Source of the DNA: Candidatus Methylomirabilota bacterium
GTDB lineage: Bacteria; Methylomirabilota; Methylomirabilia; Rokubacteriales; CSP1-6
DNA: 45,178 nt
Reading direction: 5' to 3'
NCBI GenBank assembly: GCA_035315345.1
Contig: DATFYA010000184.1
Location: forward strand, 1 to 45,178
The notes under the pieces: generated by a model
Database searches by the model: none
Seen by the model: the letters and a program-made list of their open reading frames with translations, nothing else
What the model was told of the DNA's origin: nothing
Part shown: in pieces, positions 9,367 to 16,587 of the stretch
How the letters are laid out: each line of letters starts with the position of its first letter
Numbering within the stretch: position 1 is the first letter of the stretch
Made by a program: the position numbers and the translations under genes

Positions 9367-10158
9367 CTAGACCACGCTCCGGATGAGGCCGCCGTCCACC
9401 TGCACCGCCACCCCGGTGATGTAGGAGGCGCGGGCGGAGGCGAGGAAGACCACCATCGCCGCGAACTCGTCCGGGGTGCCGATCCGGCCCATCGGGATGT
9501 CGGCCGACGAGATCTCCATCTGCTGCTCGAGGGGGACGCCGTTGCGCTTGGCCCGGTCGGTCTGATGCTCGAGGAAGCGATCGGTCAAGATGCGGCCGGG
9601 CAGCACCAGATTCACCGTGATGTTGTCCTTGGCCACGTCGCCCGCGAGGGTCTTGAACAGGCCGGCGATGCCGGGGCGAATCCCGTTCGAGAGCACGAGG
9701 CCGTCCACCGGCTGCTTCACCGAGCTGGACTGGATGGCGAGGATGCGTCCCCAGCGCGAGCGCTTCATGTGGGGCAGGACTTCTCGAATGAACCGAACGG
9801 TCGACAGGTGCACCTGCTCGAAGGCGGCCTTCCACTGCTCGTCGGTCATCGCCTCGAACGGCCCGGGCGGCGGGCCGCCCACGTTGGCAACCAGGATGTC
9901 CACACCCCCGAACGCGCGGTTGGCCTCGGCCACCACGCGGGAGATGTCGGCGGCCCGGCTCGCGTCGGCGGGCAGCGCGAGCACCTCCGCGCCGGTCTTC
10001 TGCTTCACCTCGGCGGCCGCATCCTTCAGCGCGGCCTCCCCGCGGGCGCACATGACCACCCGAGCGCCCTCGGCGCCCAGCCCGAGCGCGCTCGCCTTGC
10101 CCATGCCCTTGCTCGCCGCGACCACCAGCGCGGTCTTGCCCCTGATGCCGAGATCCAT
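9367..10158 (-). CDS. SDR-fold protein lacking the Tyr-Lys catalytic pair
   Basis: 263 residues. Rossmann fold of the SDR superfamily, but the signature sites are altered. The cofactor loop is AASKGMGK rather than TGxxxGxG, the usual NNAG is ANVGG, and at the Tyr-x-x-x-Lys site the sequence reads Ser157-Asn-Gly-Ile-Arg161. The pattern SSSVKQPVDGLVLSN is a known variant seen in BKR-like SDRs without a perfect catalytic tetrad. Lys-to-Arg and Tyr-to-Ser changes argue against the standard hydride-transfer mechanism; a cofactor- or acyl-binding role or another chemistry is possible. GAAGGAGG upstream of the ATG is a strong ribosome-binding site. Its first ten residues are almost the same as those of the SDR at 16588-17382, so the two are paralogues. 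Confidence 0.87.
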   Translation of the reverse strand: MDLGIRGKTALVVAASKGMGKASALGLGAEGARVVMCARGEAALKDAAAEVKQKTGAEVLALPADASRAADISRVVAEANRAFGGVDILVANVGGPPPGPFEAMTDEQWKAAFEQVHLSTVRFIREVLPHMKRSRWGRILAIQSSSVKQPVDGLVLSNGIRPGIAGLFKTLAGDVAKDNITVNLVLPGRILTDRFLEHQTDRAKRNGVPLEQQMEISSADIPMGRIGTPDEFAAMVVFLASARASYITGVAVQVDGGLIRSVV

Positions 10159-10182
10159 CCGCGACTCCTCCTTCGAGTGAGG

Positions 10183-11091
10183 CTAGGAGATCTGCTTGTA
10201 GAAGTCGGCCCGGTCGCCCGCGGTGACGGACAGGCGGCGGACCTCGTTGTCACGCATGACCTCGAGCGTCATCTTCTCGCCCGGGGTGTGGCGCCAGAGC
10301 GAGAGATACAGGTCCTTGCGCGTCGGCACCTCGTGGGCGTCCAGCGAGACGATCACGTCGCCTTCCTGGATGCCCGAGCGGGCGCCCGGCCCGTTGGGCA
10401 CGACGTCCGCGACCACCACGCCCTCGTCGAGCACGTGGGCGAAGACCCCGAGCCACGCGCGCTGCGGCCGGCTCACCACCCGCCCGAAGCGCACGAACTC
10501 CTCCCGGTTCCGCCGATAGTACTCGCTCGGGATGGCCAGGGAGCAGCGGGCGATCTCGTTGAGGTTCAGCGAGACCACGCCCACCATCTTGCCCCCCAGC
10601 GTGAACAGTGGCCCGCCGCCGAAGCCCGGATTGGCTGCGCTCGACACGATGCCCCGCTCGAGCATGTACTCCCAGTGCGCCTCGAACTCGCCCAGGTAGG
10701 TGACGAGCCCGCCGCCCACCCGGCGCTCGCGGGACCCGGTGGAGCCGATCGCGAAGACCGGCGCGCCCCGCTCGAGCGATTCGGAGTCGGCGATCCGCAC
10801 CGCGGCGAGGCCCTGCCGCTTCACCCGGAGCAGGGCGAGGCCGACCTCGAAGTCCTGGGCCACGATCTCGGCCCGGAGGCCGCGCCCGCGGCCGAGGGTG
10901 ACCTGGATGGTCTCGGCGCCCATCACCACGTAGTTGACGGTGAGGATGAGCCCGGCCGCGTCCACCACCGCGCCGGTGCCCATCCGCTCGTCGCCCAGGT
11001 GTCGTGTGGAGGGATGGGCCGAGGGGATCTCGGCGTGGATGTGCACCACCGAGCCGAGCAGATGCTTGACGAGCTCGACCGACGCGTCCAT
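10183..11091 (-). CDS. HtrA/Deg-like trypsin-fold + PDZ protein with lost catalytic triad
   Basis: 302 residues. Residues 10-200 follow the trypsin-like fold of HtrA/Deg proteases: GTGAVVDAAGLILT, FEVGLALLRV, FAIGSTG, FGGGPLF, MVGVVSLN and AIPSEYY. Residues 205-295 form a PDZ domain (WLGV, VVVADVVPNGPGARSGIQEGDVIVSLD). All three catalytic residues are replaced: His of TNxHV is Tyr54, Asp of the DLA block is Gly84 and Ser of GNSGGP is Gly158. I checked each codon on the minus strand. No signal peptide or membrane anchor precedes the domain, whereas typical HtrA proteins are exported. It is therefore probably a non-proteolytic, perhaps cytoplasmic, peptide-binding or scaffold protein. It lies between a lipoprotein hydrolase and an atypical SDR, 24 bp upstream of the latter. 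Confidence 0.88.
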   Translation of the reverse strand: MDASVELVKHLLGSVVHIHAEIPSAHPSTRHLGDERMGTGAVVDAAGLILTVNYVVMGAETIQVTLGRGRGLRAEIVAQDFEVGLALLRVKRQGLAAVRIADSESLERGAPVFAIGSTGSRERRVGGGLVTYLGEFEAHWEYMLERGIVSSAANPGFGGGPLFTLGGKMVGVVSLNLNEIARCSLAIPSEYYRRNREEFVRFGRVVSRPQRAWLGVFAHVLDEGVVVADVVPNGPGARSGIQEGDVIVSLDAHEVPTRKDLYLSLWRHTPGEKMTLEVMRDNEVRRLSVTAGDRADFYKQIS

Positions 11092-11111
11092 TGGGAAAAA
11101 CGTTCGGGCTC

Positions 11112-11120
11112 ACGCTAGCA
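11112..11120 (-). promoter_or_regulatory. extended -10 box (TGCTAGCGT)
   Basis: TGnTAnnnT on the minus strand, 20 nt before the ATG of the HtrA-like gene. A weak TTGCAC lies at 11142-11137 with a 19-nt spacer. Confidence 0.4.
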
Positions 11121-11155
11121 CGCGCCGGGCGGCCCGTGCAATCCGCGGAGGCCGG

Positions 11156-12001
11156 CTACCGCAGATATCGCGCCAGGAACGCTTCGATCTGCCGGTGCGC
11201 GTCGGCCGCCGCCTCGGCCTGGTAGGAGACGGTGGCGCCGTGGCCGCCGGCCCGGTTGTCGTTCTCGACCTCGGCCAGCACCTCCTGGCGCTGTCCTTCC
11301 ACGTCGAAGTAGTGGTAGGCGCCCGGATAGGTCACGATGCGGGCGTCCGAGCCGCGGGCGCGCATCGACTCGACCATCTCCCGGCACTTGGCGGCGGGGG
11401 TCCAGTCGTCGGCCTCGCCGATGAGGACGAGCAGCGGCCGGATCACCTGCTCGTTGACCAGAGAGAAGCAGCCGCCCGGATAGACTCCGATGCCCGCCGC
11501 GAAGCCGGTGGCGGGCAGCGCCACGCCGCGTCGCCGGGCCCGCTCGAGGCTCGGGCCGTTGATCACCGACATCGCGTAGACGCCGCCCTGCGACCACCCG
11601 ATCGCCGCGATCCGGTCGCCCTTCACGTCGGGGAGCGACTGCAGATAGCGCAGGGCGCCGAACGCGTCGTCGAAGCGCGCGGTGACCGGCGGCTCGTCGG
11701 GCCCGGAGCGGCAATCGCCCTTCAGCTTCCGCGGGCCGAAGCTGTCCACCACCAGCGCCGCATAGCCGTGATCGGCGAACCAGCGGGCCCACCGATACGA
11801 CTGTGCCTCGAGGCCGCCGCAGCCGTGCAGCTGCACGATTGCCGGGAACGGGCCGGGCCCGCTCGGGCGCACCAGGGTGGCGTCCAGGGTCATCGGCGCG
11901 CCCGGCGTGGCGTTGACGAAGCGGACGGCCTGCCGGCCGGTCGGCCCGGCGCAGGCGGCCAGCAGCACGATCAGCTGCGCGATCCCGGTCACGCGGCGCA
12001 C
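11156..12001 (-). CDS. dienelactone-hydrolase-like alpha/beta hydrolase, probable lipoprotein
   Basis: About 281 residues. The N-terminus VRRVTGIAQLIVLLAACAG is a lipoprotein signal with lipobox LAAC, so the enzyme is probably anchored outside the cytoplasm. The alpha/beta hydrolase core has the oxyanion region LHGCGG, nucleophile elbow GWSQGG (Ser), GEADDWTP with the acid and YPGAYHYFD with the His; this order and the final YHYFD block are typical of the dienelactone hydrolase/prolyl-oligopeptidase-like group. The substrate is unknown. There is no ATG before the signal, so the start is GTG 12001 or GTG 11992. I chose 12001 because it keeps two Arg before the hydrophobic stretch and lies 7 nt after a TATCCT box. 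Confidence 0.85.
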   Translation of the reverse strand: MRRVTGIAQLIVLLAACAGPTGRQAVRFVNATPGAPMTLDATLVRPSGPGPFPAIVQLHGCGGLEAQSYRWARWFADHGYAALVVDSFGPRKLKGDCRSGPDEPPVTARFDDAFGALRYLQSLPDVKGDRIAAIGWSQGGVYAMSVINGPSLERARRRGVALPATGFAAGIGVYPGGCFSLVNEQVIRPLLVLIGEADDWTPAAKCREMVESMRARGSDARIVTYPGAYHYFDVEGQRQEVLAEVENDNRAGGHGATVSYQAEAAADAHRQIEAFLARYLR

Positions 12002-12008
12002 GGGCGCG

Positions 12009-12014
12009 AGGATA
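12009..12014 (-). promoter_or_regulatory. -10 box (TATCCT) for the lipoprotein hydrolase
   Basis: TATCCT on the minus strand, 7 nt before the GTG at 12001. No Shine-Dalgarno sequence fits in that space, so a leaderless transcript is likely. The divergent box for the TPR gene is at 12060. Confidence 0.4.
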
Positions 12015-12059
12015 GCGCAGTTCGCGCGCGCGTGTCGCGCGGGGGCGCGCCGCCTGCGG

Positions 12060-12065
12060 TAGAAT
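12060..12065 (+). promoter_or_regulatory. -10 box (TAGAAT) upstream of the TPR/polymerase genes
   Basis: TAGAAT lies 8 nt before the ATG at 12074 and 59 nt before the TPR start. The predicted transcript would begin at or next to the ATG at 12074. Confidence 0.4.
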
Positions 12066-12073
12066 TGCCCGGC

Positions 12074-12124
12074 ATGGAGCCGGCGACGGAGCACGAGACC
12101 GGGGCGCCGGGGACGGTGCGCTAG
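12074..12124 (+). CDS. possible 16-codon leader peptide
   Basis: ATG at 12074, ending in TAG at 12122-12124; the TPR ATG follows at once and in the same frame. With the TAGAAT box 8 nt upstream, the 12074 ATG would be at the 5' end of the transcript. Translation of the TPR gene, which has no clear Shine-Dalgarno sequence, could then depend on reinitiation. Whether the peptide is made is unknown; the alternative is plain untranslated leader. Confidence 0.25.
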   Translation: MEPATEHETGAPGTVR

Positions 12125-12622
12125 ATGGCGGACGACGAAGCGGCCGGGGCGACGCGCGCGGAGGCTCAGCGCCACTTCCAGCTGGGCTACGAGGCGCAGA
12201 TGCAGGGGCGGCTGGAAGAGGCGGTCGCCCACTACCAGCGCTCGATCGGGCTCCATCCCACCGCGGAGGCCCACACCTTCCTCGGCTGGGCCTACAGCTT
12301 CCAGGGGCGGCCGGACGACGCGATCGCCCAGTGCAAGATCGCCATCTCGGTGGACCCGGACTTCGGCAACCCCTACAACGACATCGGCGCCTATCTCATC
12401 GAGCTGGGCCGGCACGACGAGGCGGTGCCGTGGCTCGAGCTCGCCAAGCAGGCGGCGCGCTACGAGCCCCGCCACTTCCCCTACTTCAATCGCGCGCGCA
12501 TCCACGTCAAGCGTCACGAGATCCGCGAGGCCATCGGAGAGCTCGAGCGGGCGATCGAGATCGAGCCACGCTACGTGATGGCCCGCAAGGAGCTGCACCG
12601 TCTGCGGGGCCTGCTGAATTGA
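12125..12622 (+). CDS. tetratricopeptide-repeat protein
   Basis: 165 residues with four TPR-like units from about residue 12 on: LGYEAQMQGRLEEAVAHYQRSI, LGWAYSFQGRPDDAIAQCKIAI, IGAYLIELGRHDEAVPWLELA and RARIHVKRHEIREAIGELERAI, each with the W/L-G-Y-A-P pattern. There is no signal peptide or other domain, so it is a cytoplasmic protein-protein adaptor. The stop TGA overlaps the TTG start of the DNA polymerase gene, so the two are translationally coupled. A role as partner of the polymerase is inferred from this coupling only. Confidence 0.88.
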   Translation: MADDEAAGATRAEAQRHFQLGYEAQMQGRLEEAVAHYQRSIGLHPTAEAHTFLGWAYSFQGRPDDAIAQCKIAISVDPDFGNPYNDIGAYLIELGRHDEAVPWLELAKQAARYEPRHFPYFNRARIHVKRHEIREAIGELERAIEIEPRYVMARKELHRLRGLLN

Positions 12623-14934
12623 CCATCGTCCCGCTCCGGTTCTATGACAACCCGCTGCTGTTCGGGCACCACCCGGCGCGCGGGCTGCTCGCCTTCCGCC
12701 CCGCCGACGCTCACGTCACGGTCTACGCGCGCGGGTCCGACGGCGCGGTGGTGAGCGCCGAGGAGCCCTTCCGCCCCTTCTTGCTCCTGGCCGATCCGGA
12801 TCTGGTCGCCGACCTCGAGGACGGGATCACGATGGTCCCGCTCGACGGCGAGGGCACGTTCCGCTGGCTCGCCGAGCTGCCCTCGTGGTCGCAGGCCCTG
12901 CGGGCGCGGGATCACTGCCTGCGCGTCTCGGGCCAGAGCGCGGGCTCGCCCGACGCGCCCTATCGCTTCCTCGCCGATCCGATCCACCAGTTCCTGCTGC
13001 GCACCGGCAAGACGTCGTTCCTGGGCATGACCTTCGGAGATCTCCGTCGGATGGCCATCGACATCGAGGTCACCACCGGCGCCGGCTTCGAGTTCCCCAA
13101 CGCAGCCCGCGAGTCCGACCGGATCATCGCGATCGCCATCGCCGACTCCACCGGCTTCACCACCGTGCTCTCGGGCACCGAGATGTCGGAGGCCGAGCTC
13201 CTGAGCGAGTGCTCGCGGCTGATCCGCGAGCGCGATCCCGACGTGATCGAGGGGCACAACATCTTCCGCTTCGATCTCGAGTACCTGGAGGCGCGGGCCC
13301 GGCGGCACCGTGTTGCCCTCGCGTGGGGGCGCGACGGCTCGACCCTGCGCGGCTTCCCCTCGCGCATGCAGGTGGCCGAGCGGACGATCGGCTATCGCCG
13401 CTACGGGGTGACCGGGCGCCACATCGTGGACACCTGGATCCTCGCCCAGCTCTACGACGTGGGCGCCCGCGACCTCGAGTCCTACGGGCTCAAGGACGTG
13501 GCCCGGCACTTCGGCATCGCGGCGCCCGAGCGCACCTACCTGCCGCCCGAGGACATCCCGCGCATCTTCCGGGAGGATCCGGAGCGCCTGATGGCCTACG
13601 CCCGCGACGACGTCATCGAGACGCTCGGGCTGTCCGCGATCCTGTCGCCCCCCTATTTCGTCCAGGCCCAGATCCTGCCCTTCGACTACCAGTCGACCGT
13701 GCTGCGCGGCAACGCGACCAAGATCGACGCGCTGCTGATGCGCGAGTACCTGCACCGCGGGCAGGCGGTGCCCGCGCCGGGCCGGGGCCGCGGGGTGGCC
13801 GGCGGGTACACCGCCGTCTTCCAGCGAGGCGTCGCGCGCGGCGTGCTCCACGTCGACGTGACCTCGCTCTATCCCTCGCTCATGCTCGGCCAGGGACTGT
13901 TCCCGGCCTCCGATCGGCTCGGCGTCTCGGCCTCCCTGCTGCACGACCTGCGGGAGTTCCGGGTGTCGGCCAAGCGCATGGCCCGCGACGCGGCCACCGA
14001 CGAGGAGCGCGTGTTCCTCAACGCGCTCCAGCAGACCTTCAAGATCTTCATCAACTCGTTCTACGGCTACCTCGCCTTCTCGCAGGGACACTGGAACGAT
14101 TTCGACGTGGCGAACCAGGTGACCGGGGAGGGCCGCCGGCTGGTGCAGCTGCTGCTGGACCGGCTGGGCGGGCTCGGGGCCACCGTGGTCGAGGTGGACA
14201 CCGACGGCATCTACTTCGTGCCGCCGGTGGCGACCCCGGAGGTCCCGACCGACCCGACGGTGCTCGAGGAGATGCTGGTGACCGAGCTGTCGGCCGCCCT
14301 GCCCGAGGGCATCCAGCTCGAGCTCGACGGCCGCTACGTGGCGATGTTCAGCTACAAGATGAAGAACTACGTGGTGCTCGACGAGCGCGGCAAGCTCCTG
14401 ATCAAGGGCTCGGGCCTGCGCTCGCGCGGCATCGAGCTCTTCCAGCGCCGGTGGATGGAGGAGATGTTCCGGCTGCTCCTCACCGGCCGGCGCGAGGAGA
14501 TTCCCGGCCTGGTCGCGCGCTGGGAGGCGGACTTCCTCGCCCACCGGGTGCCGCTCAAGCAGTTCATGAAGACCGAGACCATCCAGGAGTCGCTCACCGC
14601 ATATCGGGAGAAGCTGCAGTCCGGGGAGCGCAACGTGGGCGCGGCCTACGAGCTGGCCCTGTCCTCGGCGCGCTCGTACCAGCCGGGCGACCAGGTGTCC
14701 TACTACGTCACCGGCGACGACAAGCGGATCGCGGTCAACGAGGCGGCGCGGCTCGCCACCGACTGGAGCGAGAGCGCCCCGGACGAGAACACCGCCTACT
14801 ACGTGGCCAAGCTGCAGGAGCTCTACGAGAAGTTCCGGCCCCTGATCGAGCAGGACGGCCTGGTCGCGGTGATCGAGGACGAGCCGGTTCCGGCTCCCAG
14901 CGCGCCCGAGCAGCTGTCGCTGTGGGACAGCTGA
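12619..14934 (+). CDS. family B DNA polymerase with 3'-5' exonuclease
   Basis: 771 residues with a TTG start overlapping the TPR stop (TTGA). The frame is open further upstream only over the TPR gene, and no ATG or GTG fits before the domain. Exonuclease motifs are intact: Exo I Asp148-Ile-Glu150, Exo II EGHNIFRFD, Exo III YARDD. Polymerase motifs are also intact: motif A Asp413-VTSLYPS, motif B KIFINSFYG and motif C Asp527-Thr-Asp529, followed by KNYVV and KGSGLRSRG. The protein should therefore be a proofreading DNA polymerase, most likely a repair or translesion-type Pol II relative rather than the main replicase. It ends 13 bp from the convergent radical SAM gene. Confidence 0.93.
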   Translation: MTIVPLRFYDNPLLFGHHPARGLLAFRPADAHVTVYARGSDGAVVSAEEPFRPFLLLADPDLVADLEDGITMVPLDGEGTFRWLAELPSWSQALRARDHCLRVSGQSAGSPDAPYRFLADPIHQFLLRTGKTSFLGMTFGDLRRMAIDIEVTTGAGFEFPNAARESDRIIAIAIADSTGFTTVLSGTEMSEAELLSECSRLIRERDPDVIEGHNIFRFDLEYLEARARRHRVALAWGRDGSTLRGFPSRMQVAERTIGYRRYGVTGRHIVDTWILAQLYDVGARDLESYGLKDVARHFGIAAPERTYLPPEDIPRIFREDPERLMAYARDDVIETLGLSAILSPPYFVQAQILPFDYQSTVLRGNATKIDALLMREYLHRGQAVPAPGRGRGVAGGYTAVFQRGVARGVLHVDVTSLYPSLMLGQGLFPASDRLGVSASLLHDLREFRVSAKRMARDAATDEERVFLNALQQTFKIFINSFYGYLAFSQGHWNDFDVANQVTGEGRRLVQLLLDRLGGLGATVVEVDTDGIYFVPPVATPEVPTDPTVLEEMLVTELSAALPEGIQLELDGRYVAMFSYKMKNYVVLDERGKLLIKGSGLRSRGIELFQRRWMEEMFRLLLTGRREEIPGLVARWEADFLAHRVPLKQFMKTETIQESLTAYREKLQSGERNVGAAYELALSSARSYQPGDQVSYYVTGDDKRIAVNEAARLATDWSESAPDENTAYYVAKLQELYEKFRPLIEQDGLVAVIEDEPVPAPSAPEQLSLWDS

Positions 14935-14947
14935 GCCGGAAGGCGTC

Positions 14948-15931
14948 TCACCAGGACAGCGCGAGCTGACGCGGGCGGGCCGGCGCCTCGGCCCGGACGC
15001 GCTCCGCGCGCGTGCGCGACGGGAAGCCGACCTCGACGCTCAGCCGGGAGACCCGCCGCGCGATCTCCTCGCGATAGGCCGCCGGCGCGTTGCCCGGGCG
15101 CGGATAGAGCGCGCGGTACCGTCGCTCGGCCCACGGGAATTCCTCGCGCACGAACTCCAGGAAGAAGCGCCAGGTCATCTCGGTTCGCAGGAAGAGCGCC
15201 TGGCTGATCGCCTCCCGCGCGCCCGCGGCGAGCGCGGCGGCCAGCAGCTCACGCAGGCCGGCCGCGCCGTCGGTCAGCAGCGGCAGCACCGGCATCAGGA
15301 AGAGGCGGGTGCGGATGCCGTCACTCGACAGCGCGCGCATGGCGTGAAGCCGCAGGTCGGGACGCGGAGCGCGGGGCTCGATCTGGCGGAGGAGATCGGC
15401 GTCGAGGGAGATCAGCGAGAGGTTCACCCAGAGGTCCGAGGCGCGGGCGATCCGGCCCAGGACGTCGCGATCGCGCAGGATCCCGGTCGACTTCGTGGTG
15501 ATCCCGATGCGCAGGCCCGGAACCTGGGCCATCGCCTCCAGCACCCGGCGGGTCACCGCGAACCGTCCCTCGGCCGGCTGATAGGGATCGGTGGCGGTGC
15601 CGATCGCGATCTCCCGACCGCTCGCCCGGGCGCGCAGGAGACTGGCCCGCAGCTTGGCGTCGCCCGCTTGCTTCACGTAGATGCGCTCCTCGAACTCTTC
15701 GGGATCACCGTGGCCCAGGAATTCGTGCGTCGGCCGGGCGTAGCAGTACCGGCATCCCACCTCGCATCCGCGAAAGGGATTCACCGTCCAGCCGAACGGC
15801 ATGGCGTCGCCGGTCAAGCGGTTCACCAGGTTGTCGGAGTCAAGCTGCTGGAACAGGACGCCGCGCCGACGGTCCACGACGTCGCCGAAGCGCTTCACGA
15901 AGCCCGGTGCGGGGGGGACGGCCCGACTCAT
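14948..15931 (-). CDS. SPL-like radical SAM protein (PA0069/Rv2578c type)
   Basis: 327 residues. The [4Fe-4S] cluster motif is Cys56-x-x-x-Cys60-x-x-Cys63 in FRGCEVGCRYCYAR, followed by ATDPYQPAEG and TKSTGILRDRDVL, which place it with the PA0069/Rv2578c group related to spore photoproduct lyase. Other expected blocks are LSLISLDADLLRQIEPRAP and a C-terminal wing. The start ATG at 15931 has GGGAG 6 nt upstream, better than an in-frame ATG at 15973 that would lie beside the terminator of the RRM gene. The reaction of this group is not established; relation to a DNA-lesion repair enzyme and position next to a Pol II-type polymerase suggest a nucleic-acid role. The chain ends ALSW. Confidence 0.88.
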   Translation of the reverse strand: MSRAVPPAPGFVKRFGDVVDRRRGVLFQQLDSDNLVNRLTGDAMPFGWTVNPFRGCEVGCRYCYARPTHEFLGHGDPEEFEERIYVKQAGDAKLRASLLRARASGREIAIGTATDPYQPAEGRFAVTRRVLEAMAQVPGLRIGITTKSTGILRDRDVLGRIARASDLWVNLSLISLDADLLRQIEPRAPRPDLRLHAMRALSSDGIRTRLFLMPVLPLLTDGAAGLRELLAAALAAGAREAISQALFLRTEMTWRFFLEFVREEFPWAERRYRALYPRPGNAPAAYREEIARRVSRLSVEVGFPSRTRAERVRAEAPARPRQLALSW

Positions 15932-15974
15932 GAGAGGCTCCCGATCATCTTCATATGACGAGTAGTCTACCATC

Positions 15975-16007
15975 AAAAAAACCCCGGGGAAGTCTCCCTC
16001 CCCGGGG
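15975..16007 (-). terminator. Rho-independent terminator of the RRM gene
   Basis: On the minus strand a perfect 9-bp stem (CCCCGGGGA / TCCCCGGGG, 16007-15982) with an 8-nt loop is followed at once by seven T (15981-15975). It starts 16 bp after the RRM stop and lies before the radical SAM start. Confidence 0.92.
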
Positions 16008-16022
16008 CTCGATGTCGCCTGG

Positions 16023-16361
16023 CTAGCGGCGCCAACCTCCCCCGCCACCGCCGCCACTGCGCGGTCCGCCCCCGCCTCCGCGAGGCCCGCCACCTCCGCC
16101 GGCACCGCGCTGCGGCTGTGGGCGCGCCTCGTCGACCACCAGGTTACGATCCCTGAAGAGACGGCCGTTTAGCATCTCGATGGCCTTGCCCGACTCCTCC
16201 TTGGTGGTCATCTCGACGAAGCCAAACCCCCTGGGCCGCCCGGTGAACTGATCGGTGACGATGCGGACGGATTCGACCGTCCCCGCCTGCTGGAACAGCT
16301 CACGCAGGTCCTCCTCTGTTGCCTGGAACGAGAGATTGCCGACGAAGAGCTTTGCAGGCAT
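16023..16361 (-). CDS. single-RRM, Gly-rich RNA-binding protein
   Basis: 112 residues. One RNA-recognition motif (residues 3-80): RNP2 KLFVGNLSF, RNP1 RGFGFVEM, and the ELFQQAGTVESVRIV helix-strand pair. A 30-residue Gly/Arg tail (RGAGGGGG ... GGWRR) follows, like that of cyanobacterial Rbp and plant GRP proteins. It should bind single-stranded RNA as a chaperone or stability factor. It is a stand-alone unit with its own sigma70 promoter, a leader of about 110 nt with a hairpin, a strong ribosome-binding site (GGAGGGG before the ATG) and a Rho-independent terminator. A long structured leader is common in cold-shock genes, so temperature control is possible. Confidence 0.95.
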   Translation of the reverse strand: MPAKLFVGNLSFQATEEDLRELFQQAGTVESVRIVTDQFTGRPRGFGFVEMTTKEESGKAIEMLNGRLFRDRNLVVDEARPQPQRGAGGGGGPRGGGGGPRSGGGGGGGWRR

Positions 16362-16440
16362 CGCGAACCCCTCCTGCCGCGATCAGGACCGAGTAGCCCA
16401 CTCCCCGGCTCACCAGCGGCGCATAGGAAACGATCGCTCG

Positions 16441-16465
16441 CGGCCCTCGCGAATCGAGGGGTCCG
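16441..16465 (-). other. hairpin in the RRM mRNA leader
   Basis: CCCTCG / CGAGGG forms a 6-bp stem with a 5-nt loop, extended by 3 bp beyond a 2-nt bulge. It lies just downstream of the predicted transcript start. It may stabilise the leader or be a site of autoregulation by the RRM protein. Confidence 0.45.
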
Positions 16466-16478
16466 CAGCGTGTCCGGA

Positions 16479-16507
16479 ACTCTACGTATGGTCCGACCAC
16501 GTGTCAA
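16479..16507 (-). promoter_or_regulatory. sigma70 promoter of the RRM gene
   Basis: On the minus strand TTGACA (16507-16502), exactly 17 nt, then TAGAGT (16484-16479). It lies in the most AT-rich patch of the window (about 16500-16560). The predicted start near 16472 gives a leader of about 110 nt. Confidence 0.7.
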
Positions 16508-16587
16508 GGGAATATTCAGGAAGAATGTTCCTTATTTCACGATGTTATGCCCTTACGGGGCACGCATGACCGCGCACGAAAACTTGC

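Noticed and set aside
15932-15973. Longer radical SAM start at the ATG at 15973
   Set aside because: It lies directly beside the terminator of the RRM gene, adds 14 unconserved residues and has no ribosome-binding site; the ATG at 15931 has GGGAG at the right distance.
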